Shown: one piece after another, positions 24,246 through 33,758 of the stretch | Layout of the letters: each line of letters opens with the position of its first letter | How positions within the stretch are numbered: position 1 is the first letter of the stretch | NCBI GenBank assembly: GCA_947472765.1 | Contig: CANJCM010000046.1 | Span: 1 to 37,564, forward strand | Length of the DNA stretch: 37,564 bases | DNA from: Opitutia bacterium | GTDB taxonomy: Bacteria > Verrucomicrobiota > Verrucomicrobiia > Opitutales > Opitutaceae | Direction of reading: 5' to 3' | Notes under the pieces: generated by a model | Databases searched by the model: none | Seen by the model: the letters and a program-made list of their open reading frames with translations, nothing else | What the model was told of the DNA's origin: nothing | Program-made: the position numbers and the translations under genes

Positions 24246-24962
24246 ATGGCGCCACGCCACTTCAGCTCCTCATCCGTTCTTGTTCGCCGCCGCCTCACGT
24301 GGGTTGCGGCGCTCGCGGTCGTGGCGCTTGAAGTCGCAGCGCAAACCTCGCTGCCGAAGGACTCACCGTTCCTGCCGCCCAACTCACCCTCGGCCGCCGC
24401 CGCCAACGACGAAACGCTCGAATTTGCCGGCGTCAGCACCGTCGGAAAGAAGACCGACCTGATCATCTTCGACAAGGCCGCCAAGAAGAACCGGTGGATT
24501 CCGCTCGGTGACACCGTCGCGGGCATCACCGCGGTAAAGTACGATCCCAAGGCCGAGATGGCCGTGATCCGCGCGAACGGCGTGGAGAAAAATCTGCCGC
24601 TCCGGAAAGGCAGCGGTCCGATTAACGCCCCGGTCCCGGTGAATGTTCCTCCACCCGTCGCGATCAGGACCGCGCCTGCTCCCACCGGAGGACAACCGGT
24701 GGCCTTGCAGGCCGCGCCGGCTGTGCCCGCGACGCCCGAGACGATTGCCAAGCAGGAGGTCGAAGCGCGGATGCTCGTCAGCGACCTGCTCGAAATCGGG
24801 ATGGCCCAGCGCAAGGCTTACGAAGAGGCGCATCGCAAGGCAGCCGAGGCGAGTGCCGGCGGAACGGCAGCTCAGCCAGCGAACACCGGTGCTCCGGGCA
24901 GTCTCCCGGCCGCACCCGACACGCCGGCGCCCGCCCCGGTGCCGACGCCGGCGCCGAACTGA
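24246..24962 (+). CDS. Small secreted or membrane-anchored protein of unknown function
   Basis: From the ATG at 24246 the protein has 238 residues; the longer frame from 24051 is in the acyltransferase gene. An N-terminal hydrophobic stretch (LTWVAALAVVALEVAAQ, about 17-33) is a signal peptide or anchor. A compact beta domain, LEFAGVSTVGKKTDLIIF then NRWIPLGDTVAGITAVKYD, recalls the small homology domain of GspC or PilP-like secretion pilotins, where a short beta unit senses a property and sets a value. A proline/alanine-rich C-terminus ends the protein. The resemblance is faint, so I call its function unknown. Confidence 0.65.
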   Translation: MAPRHFSSSSVLVRRRLTWVAALAVVALEVAAQTSLPKDSPFLPPNSPSAAAANDETLEFAGVSTVGKKTDLIIFDKAAKKNRWIPLGDTVAGITAVKYDPKAEMAVIRANGVEKNLPLRKGSGPINAPVPVNVPPPVAIRTAPAPTGGQPVALQAAPAVPATPETIAKQEVEARMLVSDLLEIGMAQRKAYEEAHRKAAEASAGGTAAQPANTGAPGSLPAAPDTPAPAPVPTPAPN

Positions 24963-25019
24963 GCCGGAATCCAGCAGTCGGAAATCTCATCCCGAGGGCG
25001 AGGACGCACACACTAAGTT

Positions 25020-25113
25020 GTAGGGCTGCCGCTCGTCGGCAGGCCACGGGTTTCATTCAGAAAGCGGCCCGGCGGCGAGCGCCGGCCCTACACTGAAGTG
25101 CATCGTTCCGGCT
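25020..25113. repeat. Family B paired element (copy 3) between convergent genes
   Basis: Hairpin 25020-25047 (GTAGGGC, arms TGCCG/CGGCA, ending GGCCAC) and hairpin 25064-25091 (GGCCCGGCG/CGCCGGCC, ending CTAC) are inverted relative to each other. The terminal motif TGCATCGTTCCGGCT (25099-25113) follows. It sits between genes that converge at 24962 and 25135, where it could end transcription from both sides. Confidence 0.75.
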
Positions 25114-25134
25114 GAACGATCCAGCGTCTGAAGA

Positions 25135-25818
25135 TCACCCGGCCACCGGCTTCGTGCCCCAACCGTACACCCAGAAATCGAGCCGGCCCGCAACCTGCAC
25201 ATCGGCAAACCCCGCGCGCTTCAGATAGGTCTCAATCTCCGGCAGCGTGGAACACTTCGAGATCTGCGCCGGACGTTCCATCGGCTTGAACTGCCGGCGG
25301 CTTTCCTCGAACACCCGCCAGCCCGCCGGCGAAGCGAGATCCACGTTGTCGCAGTAAAAGCGCCCGCCCGGTTTCAAGACGCGGAAGGCCTCGAGCACAT
25401 AGGTGTAACGGTCCCACTCCTCGAGGTGCATGAAGACCACCGTGGTGTAGACGACGTCAAAGGTTCGATCGGCGAACGGACGCAGGTCGTAGCCGGAAAT
25501 TTCCTGGAGCCGCGTATTCGGAATTCCGAGCAGGCGGCGACCGGCGAGTCGCAGCATGTTCGACGAGACGTCGCAGCCGACCCACTCCTTCACAAACGGC
25601 GCGAGCACCCGCCCCACCCGGCCGACGCCGCAGCCAATCTCCAGCACCACGTCGTCGCGGCGTATTCCCACCGTCTCGCGCAGGATCTCCGCGGTGTCTT
25701 CGCCGTCGTCATGAAACTTCTCCTCGTCCGTGTGGCCCGAAACGTGGAGGTAGGCGTCGCGCTTCGTGCCCGCGAGCGAGTTCCAGACGGACTTGTAGTC
25801 ACCGCGCAGTTGACTCAT
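25135..25818 (-). CDS. Class I SAM-dependent methyltransferase
   Basis: The ATG at 25818 gives 227 residues (MSQLRGDYKSVWNSLAG); the frame extends upstream into the next divergent gene, so the internal ATG is right. SAM-binding motif VVLEIGCGVGRVGRVL, acidic motif GCDVSSNML, motif II TFDVVYTTVVFMHLEEWD and motif III LKPGGRFYCDNV are all present and in normal order. It is the only leftward gene in the stretch 9010-32281 and is divergent from the epimerase at 25937. The short C-terminus FWVYGWGTKPVAG closes the fold. It probably acts on a sugar or lipid intermediate, from context. Confidence 0.88.
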   Translation of the reverse strand: MSQLRGDYKSVWNSLAGTKRDAYLHVSGHTDEEKFHDDGEDTAEILRETVGIRRDDVVLEIGCGVGRVGRVLAPFVKEWVGCDVSSNMLRLAGRRLLGIPNTRLQEISGYDLRPFADRTFDVVYTTVVFMHLEEWDRYTYVLEAFRVLKPGGRFYCDNVDLASPAGWRVFEESRRQFKPMERPAQISKCSTLPEIETYLKRAGFADVQVAGRLDFWVYGWGTKPVAG

Positions 25819-25936
25819 CCGCGCAGCCAAGGCGCCGCGGCCGGAACGGTCAAACCTTCCGGTGGCCCGCGTCGTCCGTTTGTCGCCGCCAAAAATCTCC
25901 CTTCCCGCCTCCGGCGTTTTTCGCATGCTCCGCCCG

Positions 25937-27013
25937 ATGCGCATCCTCATCTCCGGCGTCTGCGGCTTCGTGGGCAGCACGATCGCCCGCGCATTCGTGG
26001 AGTCCGGGGCGGGCCATGAGTTGAGCGGCCTGGACAACTTCATCCGCCCGGGCAGCGAGTCGAACCGTCGCGAACTGGGGCGGTTGGGCGTGAAGCTTTA
26101 CCACGGCGATTTGCGGGCCAGCAGTGATATCGACGCGCTTCCGGCGGTGGACTGGGTGATCGATGCCGCCGCGAACCCCAGCGTGCTCGCCGGCACCGAC
26201 GGCCAGTCCAGCTCCCGCCAGCTCGTCGAACACAACCTCGGTGGCACCGTCAACCTGCTCGAGTACTGCAAGCGCCACCACGCCGGCTTCGTCCTGCTGA
26301 GCACCAGCCGTGTTTACTCGATTCCGGCGCTCGCCGACCTGCCGCTGATCGCCAACGGCTCGGCGTTCCGGCTGGACGAGCGCGCCGGTTCGCTGCCCGC
26401 GGGCGTCAGTGCAGCCGGCATCGCCGAGTCTTTCTCCACGCAGGCGCCGGTCTCGCTCTACGGCGCGACGAAGCTGGCGAGCGAGGCCCTTGCGCTCGAG
26501 TACGGCGAGACCTTCGGCCTGTCCGTGTTCGTCAATCGGTGCGGCGTTCTCGCCGGTGCCGGACAATTTGGCCGGCCGGATCAGGGGATCTTCGCCTATT
26601 GGCTCAATTCCTGGCTGCGGCAGCGCCCGCTCAAGTACATCGGGTTCGGCGGCACGGGGCGTCAGGTGCGTGACTGCCTGCACCCACGCGATCTGCTGCC
26701 GGTCCTGCAGCAGCAGTTCACCGCTTCAGCGCTCCCGGCGGCGGATCGGATCGCCAATTTTTCCGGCGGCGCGGATTCCGCGATGTCCCTGGCCGAGTTG
26801 AGCGACTGGTGCGCCACGCGCTGGGGCACCCGGCCCGTCGCGGTCGATCCCGTCCTGCGCCGGTTTGATCTGCCGTGGATTGTACTGGATGCCAGCAAGG
26901 CCGCACGGCTCTGGCAGTGGCGCCCCGCCACGAGCCGGGAGGCGATTCTCCACGAGATCGCCGCCCACGCCGAAGCGCATCCTGACTGGCTCGAGATCTC
27001 CGCCCCGCTCTGA
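25937..27013 (+). CDS. NAD-dependent sugar-nucleotide epimerase (CDP-paratose 2-epimerase-like SDR)
   Basis: From the ATG at 25937 the protein has 358 residues; upstream ATGs at 25862 and 25925 only extend into the divergent gap. The NAD loop is SGVCGFVGS, the serine site is in LLSTSRVYS (120-128), and the catalytic pair is Tyr175/Lys179 in YGATK, which is canonical. The middle part NRCGVLAGAGQFGRPDQGIF and FGGTGRQVRDCLHPRDLLP matches SDRs annotated as CDP-paratose 2-epimerases. It differs from the related gene at 21597 in keeping the Tyr, so the two may do different steps, for example one dehydratase- or reductase-like and one epimerase. The next gene begins 23 bases later. Confidence 0.85.
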   Translation: MRILISGVCGFVGSTIARAFVESGAGHELSGLDNFIRPGSESNRRELGRLGVKLYHGDLRASSDIDALPAVDWVIDAAANPSVLAGTDGQSSSRQLVEHNLGGTVNLLEYCKRHHAGFVLLSTSRVYSIPALADLPLIANGSAFRLDERAGSLPAGVSAAGIAESFSTQAPVSLYGATKLASEALALEYGETFGLSVFVNRCGVLAGAGQFGRPDQGIFAYWLNSWLRQRPLKYIGFGGTGRQVRDCLHPRDLLPVLQQQFTASALPAADRIANFSGGADSAMSLAELSDWCATRWGTRPVAVDPVLRRFDLPWIVLDASKAARLWQWRPATSREAILHEIAAHAEAHPDWLEISAPL

Positions 27014-27036
27014 GCGCGACGGTCACGCCTTCCCCC

Positions 27037-27786
27037 ATGCCTGCCGTCCCCTTGAAGCTTTTCTCCGTCGTCATTCCCGCCCGCGACGAGGAGGAATCGC
27101 TGCCGTCCACCATCGCCGACATCGCCGCGACGTTTACGGCTCATCAGATTCCATTCGAGATCGTCGTGGTCGATGACGGCAGCCGGGATCGCACCTGGGC
27201 GGTGCTGCAGGAGTTGAAGTCGCGTTATCCGCAGCTCGCCCCGACGCAGAACGGCGGGGCGAACGGATTCGGACGCGCCGTCGTCTGGGGGTTGGATCAC
27301 TCGAAGGGTGACGCCGTCGTAATCATGATGGCTGACGCCTCGGATTCGCCGGCGGACGCAGTGAAGTATTGGGAGCTGCTCAACGCGGGGCACGACTGCG
27401 CCTTCGGCAGTCGCTTCATCGCCGGTGGACGCGTGGTCGATTATCCGCGCGTGAAGCTGTTCGTGAACCGGCTCGCGAACTTCTTCGTGCGAGTCGCGTT
27501 CAATATTCCGCTCAACGACACGACCAACGCGTTCAAGGCGTACCGACGCACCGTCATCGATGGCTGCCGGCCCTTTCTCGCCCCGCATTTCAATCTCACC
27601 GTTGAACTGCCGCTCAAGGCGATCGTGCGCGGGTACTCTTTCGCGGTGACGCCGATCTCATGGCAGAATCGGAAATACGGCGAGGCCAAGTTGAAGATCA
27701 AGGAAATGGGCAGCCGCTATTTCTTCATCTGCGCGTACGTTTGGCTGGAGAAATATTTCAGCCGCGGCGACTACCGGCGGAAGTAG
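27037..27786 (+). CDS. GT2 glycosyltransferase, dolichol-phosphate-mannose-synthase-like
   Basis: A 249-residue GT-A protein. FSVVIPARDEEESLPSTI is the first strand, VVVDDGSRDRT is the nucleotide-binding acidic site, and the usual DxD position reads MMADASDSP, which is typical for DPM1/DpgA-type enzymes. The LNDTTNAFKAYRR and WQNRKYGEAKLKIKEM parts are well known from this group. There is no membrane extension. It presumably transfers a sugar to a polyprenyl phosphate or to the growing glycan. It lies 23 bases after the epimerase gene and is followed by a block of four hairpins before the next gene. Confidence 0.88.
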   Translation: MPAVPLKLFSVVIPARDEEESLPSTIADIAATFTAHQIPFEIVVVDDGSRDRTWAVLQELKSRYPQLAPTQNGGANGFGRAVVWGLDHSKGDAVVIMMADASDSPADAVKYWELLNAGHDCAFGSRFIAGGRVVDYPRVKLFVNRLANFFVRVAFNIPLNDTTNAFKAYRRTVIDGCRPFLAPHFNLTVELPLKAIVRGYSFAVTPISWQNRKYGEAKLKIKEMGSRYFFICAYVWLEKYFSRGDYRRK

Positions 27787-27790
27787 CGCC

Positions 27791-27904
27791 GCCTTTCCCG
27801 CTCCGCGGGAAAGGCAGGGATTTTGCTCCGCAAAATCTCCCGGGAAAAATGTTGTTCCCAGCGGTGCCGCGCCGCTGACTAGGTTTTTTGCGCCGCAAAA
27901 AACC
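27791..27904. repeat. Family E: four adjacent hairpins with a GC(T/G)CCGC core
   Basis: Hairpin 27791-27815 is GCCTTTCCCGC/GCGGGAAAGGC with loop TCC. Hairpin 27820-27836 is ATTTTGC/GCAAAAT with loop TCC. Hairpin 27859-27877 is CAGCGG/CCGCTG with a longer loop. Hairpin 27882-27904 is GGTTTTTTGC/GCAAAAAACC with loop GCC. Three of the four share a GC-NCC-GC tip while the arms differ completely yet stay perfectly paired. The last ends three bases before the ATG at 27908, so it would hide the start codon region of that gene. Confidence 0.8.
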
Positions 27905-27907
27905 GCC

Positions 27908-28780
27908 ATGATTTATCTGCTCGGAGGTTCCGGTTACGTGGGTCAGGCCTACCAGGCGCTGCTGACGCGCAAGGGGATCGCGTTTCGCAATCTGCGGCGC
28001 GCCGAGGTGGACTATGCCAACGGCGACATCCTGCGCGCGGCCCTCCTCCGGGATCGTCCCGAGTTCCTGATCAATGCGGCGGGCTACACCGGGAAGCCGA
28101 ACGTCGATGCCTGCGAACTCCACCGGCACGAATGCCTCGCGGGCAACGCCGTGCTGCCCGGCATCGTGGCCGACGCCTGCGCGGCGGCCGGCGTGCCGTG
28201 GGGCCATGTTTCCTCCGGCTGCATTTTCACGGGGGCGCGGCCCGACGGCAGCGGCTTCACCGAGCAGGACACGCCGAATTTCACCTTCCGGACGAACAAC
28301 TGTTCATTCTACAGCGGCACCAAGGCCCTCGGCGAAGAGGTGCTCGCCGGAAAGCCGGGACACTACGTCTGGCGGCTGCGGATACCGTTCAACGAGGTCG
28401 ACAATCCGCGCAATTACCTGACGAAGCTGATCCGGTATTCGCGACTGCTGGAGGCGACCAACTCAATCTCGCAGCTCGAGGAATTCTGCGCCGGGACGTT
28501 CGCGTGCTGGGAGAAACGCGTGCCGTTCGGCACCTACAACGTCACGAATCCCGGCCAGGTCACGACGCGTGAGGTGGTTGATCTCATCCGGCAGTCAGGC
28601 GTTTCCCGGAAGGACTTCGATTTTTTTGCGAGCGAGACCGAATTCATGCGCATCGCCGCGAAGACGCCGCGTTCGAATTGCGTGATGGACTCGTCGAAGC
28701 TGGCGTCCGTCGGCATCAAGCTGACCGAAGTCCACGAAGCGGTGGCTCGGGACCTGGCCCGGTGGAAGGCCGGATCCTGA
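27908..28780 (+). CDS. RmlD-like reductase resembling bifunctional 3,5-epimerase/4-reductases (NRS/ER, UER1 type)
   Basis: A 290-residue SDR. Its NAD(P) loop is GGSGYVG (6-12), and YSGTK gives Tyr135/Lys139. The stretches INAAGYTGKPNVDACELH, SSGCIFTG, FTEQDTPNF and NPRNYLTKLIRY closely resemble, from memory, plant NRS/ER (UER1) and mimivirus enzymes that turn NDP-4-keto-6-deoxy-glucose into NDP-rhamnose in one protein. The Cys of GCIF (105) and the Lys of NYLTK (173), which I recall as epimerase residues in the plant enzyme, are present. Flanking rmlB and rmlA with no rmlC fit such a function. A plain RmlD is the alternative. No good ribosome-binding site is visible; a hairpin ends just before the start. 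Confidence 0.82.
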   Translation: MIYLLGGSGYVGQAYQALLTRKGIAFRNLRRAEVDYANGDILRAALLRDRPEFLINAAGYTGKPNVDACELHRHECLAGNAVLPGIVADACAAAGVPWGHVSSGCIFTGARPDGSGFTEQDTPNFTFRTNNCSFYSGTKALGEEVLAGKPGHYVWRLRIPFNEVDNPRNYLTKLIRYSRLLEATNSISQLEEFCAGTFACWEKRVPFGTYNVTNPGQVTTREVVDLIRQSGVSRKDFDFFASETEFMRIAAKTPRSNCVMDSSKLASVGIKLTEVHEAVARDLARWKAGS

Positions 28781-28896
28781 TCGGGCCTCGCAAAGGAAAT
28801 TTTACCACCGAGACACCGAGGCACCGAGCAAGGCATCGCGCGACGGGGGCATTGGCACAGAAGTCGAACCAAGGCCGGGCGAAGAGAAACAACCCG

Positions 28897-29078
28897 GCTC
28901 ACGCGGAGTCGCGGAGATGTCCAGCTGGGGCATTCAGTGCCATCCGTGCACTTGTGGTCCAAGCCCGGAGTTTGAACCACGGAACACGGAGTACACCGAG
29001 TTCAACCACCTTGGCGTGCGATTGCAGGCACAGGGCGCCTCGCCCCAAACCTCCGCGTCTCCGCGACTCCGCGTGAGC
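28897..29078. repeat. MITE-like unit with a perfect 21-base terminal inverted repeat
   Basis: Bases 28897-28917 and 29058-29078 are exact reverse complements of each other (starting GCTCACGCGGAGTCG). Between and just before them lie short near-repeats of an ACCGAG/ACGGAG type: ACCGAGACACCGAGGCACCG near 28807 and ACCACGGAACACGGAG near 28976. The element accounts for most of the gap 28781-29209. Repeats built of such ACGGAG words are, in my recollection, common between genes in several bacteria including Verrucomicrobia. Confidence 0.7.
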
Positions 29079-29088
29079 TCCGCAACCG

Positions 29089-30205
<1,117 letters not shown>

Positions 30206-30271
30206 CGGCCGTCCTCCCGCTGCCGTTGGCTCGCGTTCCGCGGAACAGCCGACTCAGACTCCCCGGCTTCG

Positions 30272-31204
30272 ATGAGCACACCACTCTACCAGGTTCTCCC
30301 TTCCTCTCGCAAAGGCATCATCCTCGCCGGCGGCTCCGGCACGCGGCTGTACCCGCTCACGATCGCCGTGAGCAAGCAGCTCATGCCGGTGTACGACAAG
30401 CCGATGATCTATTATCCGCTGTCGGCCCTGATGGTCGCCGGGATTCGCGAGATCCTCGTCATCTCGACGCCGCAGGATCTGCCGCTCTTCCGGCGACTGC
30501 TCGGCGACGGCGCCAATCTCGGGTTGAAGCTTTCCTACGCCGAGCAGCCGAGCCCCGATGGACTCGCGCAGGCATTTCACATCGCCGGCGACACCGGCTT
30601 CCTGCGCGACGAAGCCGCCGCGCTCGTGCTCGGCGACAATCTCTTCTACGGGCACGACCTCGCCAAGTCGCTCGAGGCGGCCAGCCAGCGCGAGACCGGC
30701 GCGACGATTTTCGGCTATCACGTCGCCGACCCGAAGAGTTATGGCGTGGTGGAGTTCGCTGCGGACGGACGCGTGCTTTCCCTCGAGGAGAAGCCGGCGC
30801 AGCCAAAATCCAATTACGCGATCCCCGGCATCTATTTCTACGATCGCGACGTCGTCCGGCTTGCTCGCAAACTCAAGCCGTCGGCGCGCGGCGAACTGGA
30901 GATCACGGACCTCAATCGGCTCTATCTCGAGGCCGGACGCCTCCACGTGGAAGTCCTCGGCCGCGGCACGGCCTGGCTCGACACCGGCACGCACGAGTCG
31001 CTGCTCGACGCCGCCCAGTTCGTCCACGTGATCGAGAATCGGCAGGGGTTGAAGATCGCCTGCCTCGAGGAAATCGCGTGGCGCAAGGGATGGATCGATC
31101 GCGCGGGGCTCGAGGCGAATATCGCCCGACTCGGCAAATCCGCATACGGCGCTTATCTCCGCCGGCTCGCCAGCGAAGTCGCAACGCAGCCGGGCAAAGT
31201 TTAA
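30272..31204 (+). CDS. rmlA: Glucose-1-phosphate thymidylyltransferase
   Basis: A 310-residue nucleotidyltransferase. [16 protein letters not shown] (15-30) is the nucleotide-binding motif, [17 protein letters not shown] follows as in RmlA, GDNLFYG (121-127) holds the metal-binding Asp, and [20 protein letters not shown] and [12 protein letters not shown] complete the signature. It forms dTDP-glucose from dTTP and glucose-1-phosphate, the first step of the pathway continued by rmlB. The N-terminus is about 10-14 residues longer than in typical RmlA ([14 protein letters not shown]). The GT2 gene begins 18 bases after its stop. Confidence 0.96.
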   Translation: MSTPLYQVLPSSRKGIILAGGSGTRLYPLTIAVSKQLMPVYDKPMIYYPLSALMVAGIREILVISTPQDLPLFRRLLGDGANLGLKLSYAEQPSPDGLAQAFHIAGDTGFLRDEAAALVLGDNLFYGHDLAKSLEAASQRETGATIFGYHVADPKSYGVVEFAADGRVLSLEEKPAQPKSNYAIPGIYFYDRDVVRLARKLKPSARGELEITDLNRLYLEAGRLHVEVLGRGTAWLDTGTHESLLDAAQFVHVIENRQGLKIACLEEIAWRKGWIDRAGLEANIARLGKSAYGAYLRRLASEVATQPGKV

Positions 31205-31222
31205 GCGGTCCAGGCGCGAGGC

Positions 31223-32281
31223 ATGAAAGAGGGCAACGAAACGTCGGCCCACGACTCCCGTGCCTCGGGAGCTGACGCCCGATTCCCCGCCTCCGCCTCG
31301 ACCCCCGACCGCGCTTCCGGGCCCGCGCCGTCGATCAGTTTCATCATCCCGCTGTTCAATTGCCTCGAGCTGACCCGGGCGGGTCTCGCGAGCTTGCAGG
31401 CCACCCTCCCGGCCGGGTTGGCGCATGAAGTCATTCTCGTCGATGACGGCAGCACCGACGGTACGCGGGAATGGCTCGCCACCCTCGGAGCGCCGTATCG
31501 CGTCGTCCTGAATGAGCGCAATCTCGGGTACGCGAAGGCCAACAACCGTGCCGTCCGGTTGGCGCGGGGCGAGTGGCTCGTCCTGCTGAACAACGACCTG
31601 ATCCTCCTCCCCGGCTGGTTCGAAAAAATGCGGCGCGCGCACGCATCGCTTGGGCCGCGGGCCGGCCTGATCGGCAACGTGCAACTCGACGTCCGCTCGG
31701 GCTTGGTCGATCACGCGGGGATTGTGATCAACCGTCAGGGCAAACCCGTTCATGCGCTTAACCGGTCCGCGTGGCTCTCGCGACTTTTCCGCCCGGTGCG
31801 ACAAGTGCCCGCCGTGACCGGCGCGTGCCTCCTCGTGCGTCGCGACTTGTGGCAGCAACTCGGCGGTTTCGACGAGGGCTATGTCAATGGTGGCGAGGAC
31901 ATCGATCTCTGCTTCCGTGCGCGGGCCGCGGGCCGCGTCAACGCCGTCGCCCTCCGCAGCGTCATCCGCCACCACGTGAGTTCCTCGCCGGGGCGAAAGC
32001 TTCGCGATGAGGAGAACTCGTACCGGCTGGCGCGGCGGTGGCACCGTGAGTTCGTGGCCGCGGCGCCGGAGGCCACCCGTGATTGGTGCCGGGAGTATCT
32101 CGCGGCTATTCTCCCCGAGCCGGAGTCCGCTGGCTATCCGCTCGCCCGCCACGCCCTGCTGCACGCCCTGCACCTGCAACCGACGCCACCCGCGGAAGCC
32201 GTCGCCTCGCTCGAGGCGGCGCTGGAACGCGAGTTCGCCGAATGGCGCCGCCGCTTTGGCGAGCCGCGCGATGCGGTGTAG
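31223..32281 (+). CDS. GT2 glycosyltransferase, rhamnosyltransferase-like
   Basis: A 352-residue GT-A protein with a low-complexity start of about 30 residues (ASGADARFPASASTPD). The domain starts at PSISFIIPLFNCLELTRAGL, has VDDGSTDG, VLLNNDLILLPGW as the DxD-equivalent region, ACLLVRRDLWQQLGGFDEGY and NGGEDIDLCFRARAAG. The ED/GFDE pattern is the one seen in rhamnosyl- and related O-antigen transferases and matches the second GT2 domain of the protein at 9010-12927. Directly following rmlB and rmlA, it may use dTDP-rhamnose, which is inference. It is the last rightward gene of the cluster. Confidence 0.9.
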   Translation: MKEGNETSAHDSRASGADARFPASASTPDRASGPAPSISFIIPLFNCLELTRAGLASLQATLPAGLAHEVILVDDGSTDGTREWLATLGAPYRVVLNERNLGYAKANNRAVRLARGEWLVLLNNDLILLPGWFEKMRRAHASLGPRAGLIGNVQLDVRSGLVDHAGIVINRQGKPVHALNRSAWLSRLFRPVRQVPAVTGACLLVRRDLWQQLGGFDEGYVNGGEDIDLCFRARAAGRVNAVALRSVIRHHVSSSPGRKLRDEENSYRLARRWHREFVAAAPEATRDWCREYLAAILPEPESAGYPLARHALLHALHLQPTPPAEAVASLEAALEREFAEWRRRFGEPRDAV

Positions 32282-32367
32282 GAGCCACCGGAGTTTGAGC
32301 CGGAATCCAGGAACCAGCCCAAGCTCACTTCCCGGCCTTCCTGTGGCCCCTGTTCCAGTGCAATTCC

Positions 32368-32445
32368 CCATGGAGGGCCGGTGCCCCCACCGGCCACAGG
32401 ATATACCAAAGACTTTTGGCGGGTGAGGACACCCGCCCTCCCTTG
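32368..32445. repeat. Family C paired hairpin element (copy 3) between convergent genes
   Basis: Hairpin 32368-32395 (CCATGGAGGG, arms GCCGGTG/CACCGGC) faces hairpin 32418-32442 (GGCGGGTG/CACCCGCC, then CTCCC). The stem GCCGGTG is a third variant of this family with both arms changed. It lies between the convergent genes ending at 32281 and 32485, where it could act as a two-way terminator. Nothing else is seen in the gap 32282-32484. Confidence 0.75.
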
Positions 32446-32484
32446 GCGTACGACGAAAAAAGGGTGTGCGACCGCGCCCTGCGT

Positions 32485-33423
32485 TCAGGAACTCGAGACC
32501 ACTTCACGGACCACGGCCTGCGGGCGCTGGTTCACGGTCAGGAACATCCGACCGACGTATTCGCCAATCAGCCCGAGCATCAGGAGCTGCGTGCCGGAAA
32601 AAATCAGCAGCGCGGCCATCAGCCAGCCGAAGCCGAACGCGGGACCGCGGTTCGTCGCCCACAGCCAGACAACGAGCCCGAGCGAGAGCACTCCGGCCAC
32701 TGCAATGAGCATCCCGACGACGGTCGCGACGCGCAGCGGCAGCACTGAGAAATTCACCCAGGCGCTGAGCCACAACTGAATCAGCCGCCGAAACGTGTAC
32801 GTGCTGGAACCGGAGCGGCGCACGTCGTGCCGGACCTCGATCGATCCCAGTCGCTGGGTGACCTGGAGCAACAGGCCATCAAGATACGGATACGGGCCGG
32901 CGTAGTTGGTCACCTGCTGCGCCGCGAACGCACTCACGCAGCGAAAGCTGGAAAGATAAAAACCCGTCGGCTTGTCCACCGCCCAGTCGGTCATCCGGTT
33001 CGTGAACCAACTGCCGAGGTTCCGCCAGGCGGAGTGCTGCTTCACCTCGTAGTGCCCGAAGACGACATCCAGCCCGTTGGCCTGCGCGTGCTGCCAGAGC
33101 CGCACCGCCTCGGCCGGCGGATTCTGGCCGTCATCGTCCAGGTTCACGATGTGCCGGCCGCGCGCGTGTCGCCAGCCGGTGAGCACGGCATTGTGTTCAC
33201 CGAAATTTCGGGCGTGTTCGATCAGAGTAATCGGGACGCGTGCGTTCCGGACCAAGTCCCGGGCCACGCTGCCGGTGGCATCCGCGCTCCCGTCGTTGAC
33301 GAGAATGATTTCGTGCCCGCCTTCGACGTGCAGTTCCTCAATCTCGCGCACGACCGCACCGATGCTGGTGGCGCTGTGATAGAGCGGGATGACGAAACTC
33401 AGGGCTGGGGCCGGACCTGACAT
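32485..33423 (-). CDS. GT2 glycosyltransferase with two C-terminal membrane spans (GtrB/ArnC-like)
   Basis: A 312-residue protein starting SGPAPALSFVIPLYHSATSI. VNDGSADAT and NLDDDGQNPP (the DxD-like site) are canonical for GtrB/DPM enzymes. A catalytic-region helix and HARNFGEHNAVLTG match the family. Two membrane spans (ATVVGMLIAVAGVLSLGL and LMAALLIFSGTQLLMLGL) and a positive tail close it. Known members put glucose or another sugar onto undecaprenyl phosphate at the inner face of the membrane, giving a donor for GT-C enzymes on the other side. The large polytopic proteins in the window are candidate users of that donor. Confidence 0.92.
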   Translation of the reverse strand: MSGPAPALSFVIPLYHSATSIGAVVREIEELHVEGGHEIILVNDGSADATGSVARDLVRNARVPITLIEHARNFGEHNAVLTGWRHARGRHIVNLDDDGQNPPAEAVRLWQHAQANGLDVVFGHYEVKQHSAWRNLGSWFTNRMTDWAVDKPTGFYLSSFRCVSAFAAQQVTNYAGPYPYLDGLLLQVTQRLGSIEVRHDVRRSGSSTYTFRRLIQLWLSAWVNFSVLPLRVATVVGMLIAVAGVLSLGLVVWLWATNRGPAFGFGWLMAALLIFSGTQLLMLGLIGEYVGRMFLTVNQRPQAVVREVVSSS

Positions 33424-33521
33424 TCACGGCATTAGCCACGAAAAGCCCGGCCCGGCGCAACGGATTTTTTGACGCCGCAATCCCCGCCAGTCTGCTACCA
33501 TTTAGAACGGAGCGGTTGTGA

Positions 33522-33594
33522 ACCACTGATTTTCACTGATGGGACGCTAATCCCAAGCGTCGGACCAGGCAGTTCACCACTCACTTTCACTCAC
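33522..33594. repeat. Degenerate direct repeat
   Basis: ACCACTGATTTTCACTGAT (33522-33540) recurs as ACCACTCACTTTCACTCAC (33576-33594) with 15 of 19 positions equal. It resembles short dispersed repeats known from several bacteria. It accounts for part of the gap 33424-33758. Confidence 0.4.
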
Positions 33595-33641
33595 CCGGCA
33601 CCAACGCGGAGAAACCGGATTGGGGCCGACCTACAGAATGG

Positions 33642-33739
33642 TTGGATTCCGAAGTTGGCCTCGTAGCCCGCTGCGTGAGCAGCGGGACCACATCATGCGA
33701 AGCGTTCGAGAAGTCCCTGCCCTCACGGACAGGGCCACG
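33642..33739. repeat. Family A element (copy 6, right terminal repeat missing)
   Basis: The left terminal repeat TTGGATTCCGAAGT (33642-33655) and hairpins 33663-33687 and 33713-33738 agree with copies 1 and 4. In the second hairpin one arm reads CCCTGCCC and the other GGACAGGG, so a single pair is mismatched, as expected for an intermediate between the TGTCC and TGCCC variants. The right terminal repeat is absent; the end of the leftward gene at 33759 follows within 20 bases. Confidence 0.82.
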
Positions 33740-33758
33740 CCGGCCCGCTCCGCCCGGC

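Noticed and set aside
24246-24962. Assigning the small secreted protein to type II secretion component GspC
   Set aside because: Only a short beta segment resembles that domain, and no other secretion genes of that type are in the window.
27037-27786. Calling the altered DxD site of the GT2 enzyme a loss of activity
   Set aside because: The ADASD form is common in the DPM-like group, so it does not indicate an inactive protein.
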